Of a stretch of 62,000 bases of DNA, positions 55,829 to 62,000 are shown one piece after another (position 1 is the first letter of the stretch; each line of letters begins with the position of its first letter). Under the pieces are notes generated by a model that saw nothing but the letters and a program-made list of their open reading frames with translations, was not told the DNA's origin and did not search any database. The stretch comes from Tubiluchus corallicola (taxonomy: Eukaryota; Priapulida; Priapulimorpha; Priapulimorphida; Tubiluchidae): contig JAQGDQ010000506.1 in NCBI GenBank assembly GCA_030141605.1, positions 1-62,000 on the forward strand, given 5' to 3'. Both the position numbers and the translations under genes were made by a program.

Positions 55829-58087
55829 AGAAAAAACCTGATATTAGTTTCGAAGTTATTAATAGATTGTGGTGCGAATGTAAATAAGGTTGATAAATAT
55901 GGATGTTCTCCACTTTCTGCTGTCTTTGTGAAATTTGACACACACAGTGAAATGATTGTAAAGTTATTAATTGATAAGGGTGCCAGTGTAAATCAGGTTA
56001 ATAAATCTGGAGATTCTCCACTAGGTGAGGCAGTCGTTCGATCTAACAAAGCGATTGTGAAGTTGATAATGGTGCCAATGTACATCAGGTTAATAAATCT
56101 GGAGATTCTCCACTAACTATGGCGTTCAAATAATGCAGTGCAGAGATTGAGAAGTTATTAATTGATAATGGTGCCGATGTAAACCATGTTGATGGACATG
56201 GGAATTCTCCACTAGGTAAAGCAGTCAAACGATCTAATGAAGAGATTGTTAAGTTATTAATTGATAATGGTGCCAATGTAAATCAGGTTGATAAATATGG
56301 AATTTCTCCACTAGGTGAGGCATTCAGGCGATTCAACCAAGCGATTGTGAAGTTATTAACTCATAATGGTGCCAATGTAAACCACGTTGAAAGATTTGGA
56401 GATTCTCCACTAGCTCTGGGATTCAAAAAACGCAGTGAGGTGATTGTGAAGTTATTAATTAATAGTGGTGCCACTGAAAATTTCAACAAATTGTTACATG
56501 AGATCCAAGAAAAATCACATTATATACTAAAAGATTTCATTGAGGGATCTAAACCTCTTATGAATAAAAACAATGATATTCTGAGGTTACAAGCACGAAC
56601 ACAGTTGTTCATACGCAAAAGTGCGGATTTTAATAATGCAGATGGGTGTGGAACATCAGTGGAATATGCATTTCTCAATTTTCTTCTTCTAATGGCACTG
56701 TTTTTAAATGGCCAGAGAAACAAAAATGTGCTTTTTGCGGTTTATGCCGTTTTGAAGACAATACTAGAACTATTATTACATAACAAATTTGAAGATGTAG
56801 CTGATAAGAGTCACTCTCTTCTTCACCAACTTTGTTATTCACTTGAAACAGCAGCATCTGTAGTATTTAAGACAGACACCTGTAGGATTCAGGAAAGCAC
56901 AGAAGTTCTACCACCAACAGAGTTAGCATTTGATTTCTATTTGGAAATGTTGGCACAATTAATTATTACACACGCAGATGATGAAAGGCATTCTTCACCA
57001 TATTTGATTCTTCAAAGCACTCAGGACATAATAGCAAAGTTACTCACCGATAAAGGTGTCGATGTATTTGATGAAAACAAAAAAGACGAATATTTGTTGT
57101 AATCACAAGATGCTCAAAGTTATGAAACAAAAGCAAATAAATTAAAAACTGAAAATGGTTTCTTTATCACTGCGGGGTTTCACCAAGCTGAATATAAGTC
57201 TTTGCATTCAACATTTTGCCTTTCACTTAAGATAATAATGTTGATGTTCTTTGACAAAGTGGCAGGAGAAAATCTTTGTGACGTGAATGGGAAATCGCTG
57301 CAGGATTTTGCAGTTAGTTTTTACTTTAAAGTAAAAATTTTTCTGGCTAACCAGGATGAAGACCAGAGGGGTAACGTAAAGTGTTTTTTCAGTTCTGAAA
57401 GTAAAACACAAGCAAAATTGCCAAGTCAAATAAGAGAAAACAGTGAAAGAATCCTAAGTCAGGCATCTCAGCATTCACTAGATGAAAATACACGTCATGG
57501 AGTGAGCAGTAAAGAAGAGAAAACAGGCATATTTGCAGCTCTGCTTCAACAAGCCAATCTTTTGAACTTCTTACTCAATAAAAGGGCGCGTTTTGTTGAC
57601 GTTTTAACTCTGCACACTGTACACAGTCCAGTTATGAATGTATTAACTCTGCGCACTGTACACAGTCCAGTTATGAATGTATTAACTCTGCTCAGCAAGA
57701 ATGACAATAGAAGAATACCGAATTGGCAAGACCTGTATGGCTCTCTGGGAGTTTTATTAAAAAACCAACGGGGTCTCGATACTAATCAATTTAGTTACCA
57801 GTGACGGAAAAACTGCTTTCAGCTTTCTTTTTAGGCAACTCCTTCAGTACACAAAGAGTAACCGGAGTTTTTGTAATTCTGTGTTGATGCAAATTTACAA
57901 GTTGTTCCTGGAACATGGCTTGCACCCTGATGCTGAAGGACATAAGGGAATGACTAACTATGAGATGCTGAAAGAACTCATGCACCATTTTGGTTCACTT
58001 AGCGATCTAACTAAAATCAGGAGCGACATTATAAATGAAATGGAGACTCGAGCTGAAATGTTGTTGTGCAAGAATCATAGCTGCTAA
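55829..58087 (+). pseudogene. Ankyrin-repeat protein gene, decayed
   Basis: After a CTTCCAAACAG acceptor-like site, six ankyrin repeats follow, each about 33 residues, of the form KLLIDxGAxVNxVxKxGxSPL: for example IVKLLIDKGASVNQVNKSGD and KLLIDNGANVNQVDKYGISP. A C-terminal part of about 500 residues (NKLLHEIQEKSHYILKDFIE, LLHNKFEDVADKSHSLLHQL, LNFLLNKRARF) ends near LLCKNHSC. Lesions: a 7-bp deletion at about 56062 shifts the frame; TAA at 56131-56133; TAA at 57100-57102, after which the same frame stays open for 700 bp; and a frameshift near 57785-57800 before DGKTAFSFLFRQLLQYTK. Ankyrin repeats mediate protein contacts; the C-terminal part is not recognised. Introns could remove some lesions, but no convincing splice sites flank them. 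Confidence 0.75.
57602..57691 (+). repeat. 45-bp in-frame tandem duplication in the ankyrin pseudogene
   Basis: GTACACAGTCCAGTTATGAA and GTTTTAACTCTGC/GTATTAACTCTGC occur twice, giving VLTLxTVHSPVMN twice in the reading. Confidence 0.85.
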
Positions 58088-59235
58088 TAATGTTGATTAC
58101 AGGAGTCTTCCCAGTAGTTTGAAAAGTTTTGTGGGGATTCATCAGAAACGTTCTCTATTCGGATTCTGATTCAGATTGGTTTTATATTTTAGTTTCATTA
58201 TGCTTCTCTACCTGGTTATCGTAACAAAACAGAGCCGTTATCACTTAAGCAGACTCATTGTCAACAGTGATGCAAATTGTACATGAAGTCTAATAGTAAC
58301 AGGAGACACTCCCATGTGATTTCTAGCCACCATAAGTAGTTCAATGAAGATTAGTGGTAAGGTAGGAAAAGCTAGAATGATTGCATAAAAGCTACTGATA
58401 AATACTGTACTGTCATTTACTTATGCCCCACTTTTATGTATATATTATCAATATTTCAAATATTAATCTTTTTTTTTAAGATTTCCACGTATAGTTTAGC
58501 CTGTCAAGCTATGCTTTTAGGCTCAAACTGTATGCATCAAAATTATTCTGTAATGTAATTTGCACATGTATATGCTGCATTTTGTAATTTCTCTAAAAAA
58601 TTTCTCTCTATGCATAAGTAACAAATAATTTATAATTTTACTTGGTGTCGTGAATATTTGTAAGTGATTAGTGTAAAATTACCTGTATGTAATTTACATA
58701 TGTGAACATTAATTGATTTTACCGATTATACTATAGTTAGCAAAAATTCAGAATCTCGGTGCTGCGGAAGTAAAAAACTAATATTTTTAAATATTAAAAC
58801 TAAAGTTACAGTTAAAATTACAGTTACTTGCTAAATAGTTTTGAAAGCCATATTTAGCAGAATGTTGAACTTGAAAAGTTTTTGCAATATTGTATTGAAT
58901 GTATAATTTATTGAATTATATTATTAATATTAATGTATATTAATGTATTAATATAATGTATAATCTAAATTCAAATGTATTGAATTAGACTTCACTAGGT
59001 AACTCCAGATGTGTAGATTTGTACCTATATGAGGTAGAATAAAAAGTTAGAACCTGCCTTAATCACAAAGAATTGAATTAATAAGTGTAATGTTGTAATC
59101 TCTAGGTATCTTGTTTGAATCCAAACTGAGCTCTATGTTTTTAACAACATCCTTGATTAATGAGTTTTTAATTATATATGCTGTTCAACCCACTTCTAGA
59201 CATACTTCTACCGACCTAGTGGCATTATGTATAAT
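58088..59235 (+). other. AT-rich sequence after the ankyrin pseudogene, nothing recognised
   Basis: Mostly A/T with many short ATTAATGTATT-type tracts, and no exon or tandem array seen. Confidence 0.5.
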
Positions 59236-59239
59236 GTAT

Positions 59240-59880
59240 GCATGTATACATTAGTATGAATCTGTACAATGCAATGCAATATAATCTGAAGTAATTACAC
59301 TATGTAGAGCGTTAGTATCAACCTGTAAAATGTAATGCAGTGTAATCTCATGTAACTGCGTTGTGTGTACAGCATTGGCATGAACCAGTGCACTGTAATG
59401 CAGTGTAATTTCACGTACTTGTACTGTATAAACCAATAGTATGAACCTGTACAATGTAATGGAGTGTAATTTTACGTATTCACACTAAATAACGCATTAG
59501 TACGAATCAGTACAATGTAATGCAGTGCAATGTCACGTAATTGCACGATGTAGGCAATTAGTAGGTATCAGTAGAATACAATGCGTGTAATTTCGCGTAT
59601 TTGCACTGTGTCGAGCAATAGTATGAATCAGTACAATGTAATGCAATATAATCTTATGTAATTGCACTGTACAGAACGTTTGTATGAATCAGTACAATAT
59701 GATACAGTGTAATCTTACGTTATTGCACTGTATAGAGCATTTGTAGGTATCAGTAGAATTCAATGCAGTGTAATTTCGCGTATTTGCACTGTATAAAGCA
59801 ACAGTATGAACCAGTACAATGTAATGCAGTGTAATTTCACGTAATTGCACTGTGTGGAGCATTGGTAGGGATCAGTACGC
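59240..59880 (+). repeat. ~61-bp degenerate minisatellite, ~10 copies
   Basis: The unit contains GTACAATGTAATGCAGTGTA, ATTTCACGTAATTGCACTGT and GAGCATTAGTATGAATCA. Copies have diverged by 10-20%, older-looking than the 43-bp and 62-bp arrays. Confidence 0.88.
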
Positions 59881-60029
59881 TAACGCCTTTTTGTCCTGCT
59901 TTTTGGTACAATCAGCGTCTTCTGTTAAAAATGCCATTTTCAAAGTGAATCGTTGTGAATTAGATTTTTAAATAATTAAATAATCATTGCGTTTATTTCT
60001 CTTTCTTAGACACAATTTAATTATGTATA

Positions 60030-60375
60030 TAAATTTACTCACTCACTCACCTACTTACTTACCTATCTATATCTATTCGTCCACCCAACTACTTTCCTAC
60101 CTACCTAGTTACTTGCCTACCTGCGTGCTCTATGTCTGCCTGTCTACCTACCTTGCTACATGCCTACCTACCTACTTCCTTGCCTACGGGCGTGCCTACC
60201 TACCTTGTCAGCTATATGACTACCTGCGTGCTGTCTGCTTGCCTCGCAACCTACCTTGCCACCTACCTAACTACCTGCCTGCCTGCCTGCCTACCTGTGT
60301 GCCCACCTACCTTGCCAACTACCTACCTACCTAACTACTTAACTACCTGTCTACCTGCCTGCCTGCTTGCCTACT
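60030..60375 (+). repeat. Degenerate (CTAC/CTGC)n tetranucleotide tract
   Basis: CCTACCTACCTGCC-type sequence for about 340 bp. Tyr/Leu/Pro/Cys-rich readings are artefacts. Confidence 0.92.
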
Positions 60376-62000
60376 TAAGTTTTGTTTACTTTCACGTTTA
60401 GTAGGCCTAAAATAATTCTTTGTAGTTACTAGTTATGACAGTTAAAATATATTTTTTACTTAATGCAATTGCATTATACATTGGATTTTTGCTGTTGGCA
60501 AGCCCAGATCTTCATCAGAAAGAGCCATCTACTGGATTTAAACATAACCTCAATGTGTTCTTGCAAAGTCCATAGCAACCAACATTTGTGCGGTTACGTT
60601 GCATTTCGGAAGAAAAAAAGTTACAAAACAACGCTGGTAGAGTACGCCACATGCTGGCACCAACAGATGTTGGAAAATGGCGCACATTGAGGAAATTCAC
60701 CCGAAGCTCTTTTGAACTTTCGTGTAAGTTCACAATTTGGTTCTTTCTTTGTGAAGAGATTTCCTTTTAGGTTGTGGCACAGCAGTAGATAAAAATATTA
60801 CTGTCTGCTAACTTACAAATGAAAATATTTCATGAAATCATTCAATCTTAGTCAATTCTCGCAATGGTAACAGTAAGTTGTTATAAATATGAAATATGTT
60901 TATCTTTTCTTTACATCAGTGTGCAGATAAAGGATGCATCTTTCTGCTTTCAGCGGTATTTCTCATTTAGGTGATGTGAAAGTGCTTTAAAAAAGAACCA
61001 CCTAAACTGCAATCTACCCTTACAGAAAAACACAGGTGGCGCTCTTTTAGAATTCAAGTCCCACTTGACTTACGCTGAGTGATTGCCGATTTTGATATAA
61101 TTGCTCAGCACAATATGACATTCTGCTCTGCGCATATGATACGATGATTCATCAGCCCGAGTTTCACTTATGGTGGAATAAGTTTATGAAATAATACTAT
61201 TAATAGAATATAAACATCCATTAAGTTTAGCATTTGTAACAAAAATTGACATTAGACCCAGTTTTTGATGCATTCTGTCGCATCAAATGCATTTTAACCC
61301 GAATAAATAATGAAATTACTGCAAGCGGTGTTAAGAATTTTTGTTTTGAGAAATGTGTTCATGCTGAAATAGCTAAGTAATTTTTCATAACAACAATTAT
61401 TATTATTATTCGGCATTATTATTAATAACTAAGCGCGTAACAGTTATCTTAATTTTCACAGCCAGCCATCATTTTAATAAACGTTTCATTTACGTAACTT
61501 TGAAGACTTCATATCTAATTTTTAATGTTAAGCTCCCAGTCATTTTTAAGCCACCCGCATTGTCTTGCACAGCAGCTTATTTACATTAAACTTTAGCCGA
61601 GAGGTGGACTGATTACATACAATATAATACATAATAAGTAAATTTACATTAATGGAAGCGACGGAAAAAAACGTTAAAATGCAAATTTTTCCTGACAAAT
61701 TTTAGTCGACGTGGGCTGGATACAAATTAAAACAATTATATCGCAAATTAATTTAAGCTAAGAAAGAAAACGGGAAAATACTTTCACAAATTATTGCTAG
61801 TCTGGAAAAAACAGCTAATGCAAAATCCTCCATGATTTGTAGTAGCAATATGAAAAGTCTTTGCAGATGCACCGCAGCTGTAAGAGTGGCTCGTACTATA
61901 ATTTCTGTTTCTTATTACGGCTTCTACGTTCAAAAATGTCATGAAAACGCGATTCGGCGCATTAGATGTAAACATTAAAGTGCACACCAAACAGAATAAA
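60376..62000. other. Anonymous AT-rich sequence to window end
   Basis: Short overlapping open frames on both strands at 60463-60770 and a 68-codon antisense frame at 61784-61990 show no recognised family, splice context or repeat structure. Confidence 0.5.

Noticed and set aside
60463-60770. Overlapping frames on both strands near the window end
   Set aside because: No recognised family; overlapping frames of similar length on opposite strands suggest chance.

Overview
This window is animal nuclear DNA, most likely from an aquatic invertebrate. It is AT-rich. Its real genes are short exons with GT/AG introns, of metazoan type: WSC (Cys-rich, carbohydrate-binding type) domains, chymotrypsin-fold serine proteases, a tubulin tyrosine ligase-like (TTLL) C-terminus and ankyrin repeats. 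Roughly half of it is minisatellite, microsatellite or transposon-derived sequence. No rRNA, tRNA or CRISPR array was recognised. The exact phylum cannot be fixed from sequence alone.

Layout. (1) 1-3.44 kb is a nested transposon complex with inverted ends and a dead LINE reverse-transcriptase tail. (2) 5.19-31.36 kb is one plus-strand gene made of a five-exon WSC module (A-B-C-D-E) repeated three times. It has 15 exons, all internal junctions in phase 1, and about 1,300 residues in the window; the 5' end lies upstream. Domains D+E are one WSC domain split by an intron. The introns hold different tandem arrays, including 3.9 kb of a 43-bp minisatellite. (3) 34.23-35.60 kb holds three minus-strand exons of the C-terminal part of a TTLL4-like tubulin polyglutamylase, without its catalytic core. 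(4) 37.38-40.37 kb is a near-identical inverted repeat (arms about 1.37 kb, loop about 233 bp). It is GC-richer than its surroundings, and each arm encodes a divergent TATA-binding-protein (TBP) fold. In the left arm a second reading frame can be joined to it through a putative 98-bp intron. (5) 41.97-44.52 and 45.69-53.97 kb carry two tandem serine-protease paralogues: the first lacks its N-terminal exons, the second is complete in exon plan but has two in-frame stop codons. (6) 55.83-58.09 kb is a decayed ankyrin-repeat gene with at least four lesions. (7) 58.1-62.0 kb is repeats and anonymous AT-rich DNA.

How the parts relate. The WSC gene looks like an extracellular or surface multi-domain lectin-like protein grown by module duplication. 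The proteases are probable secreted enzymes duplicated in tandem and then degraded. The palindrome is the most unusual item: a TBP-like factor in a foldback arrangement, unlike the flanking DNA in composition, with one arm keeping gene features (upstream exon, splice donor) that the other has lost. Functional statements are by recognition of families from memory; no database search was run.
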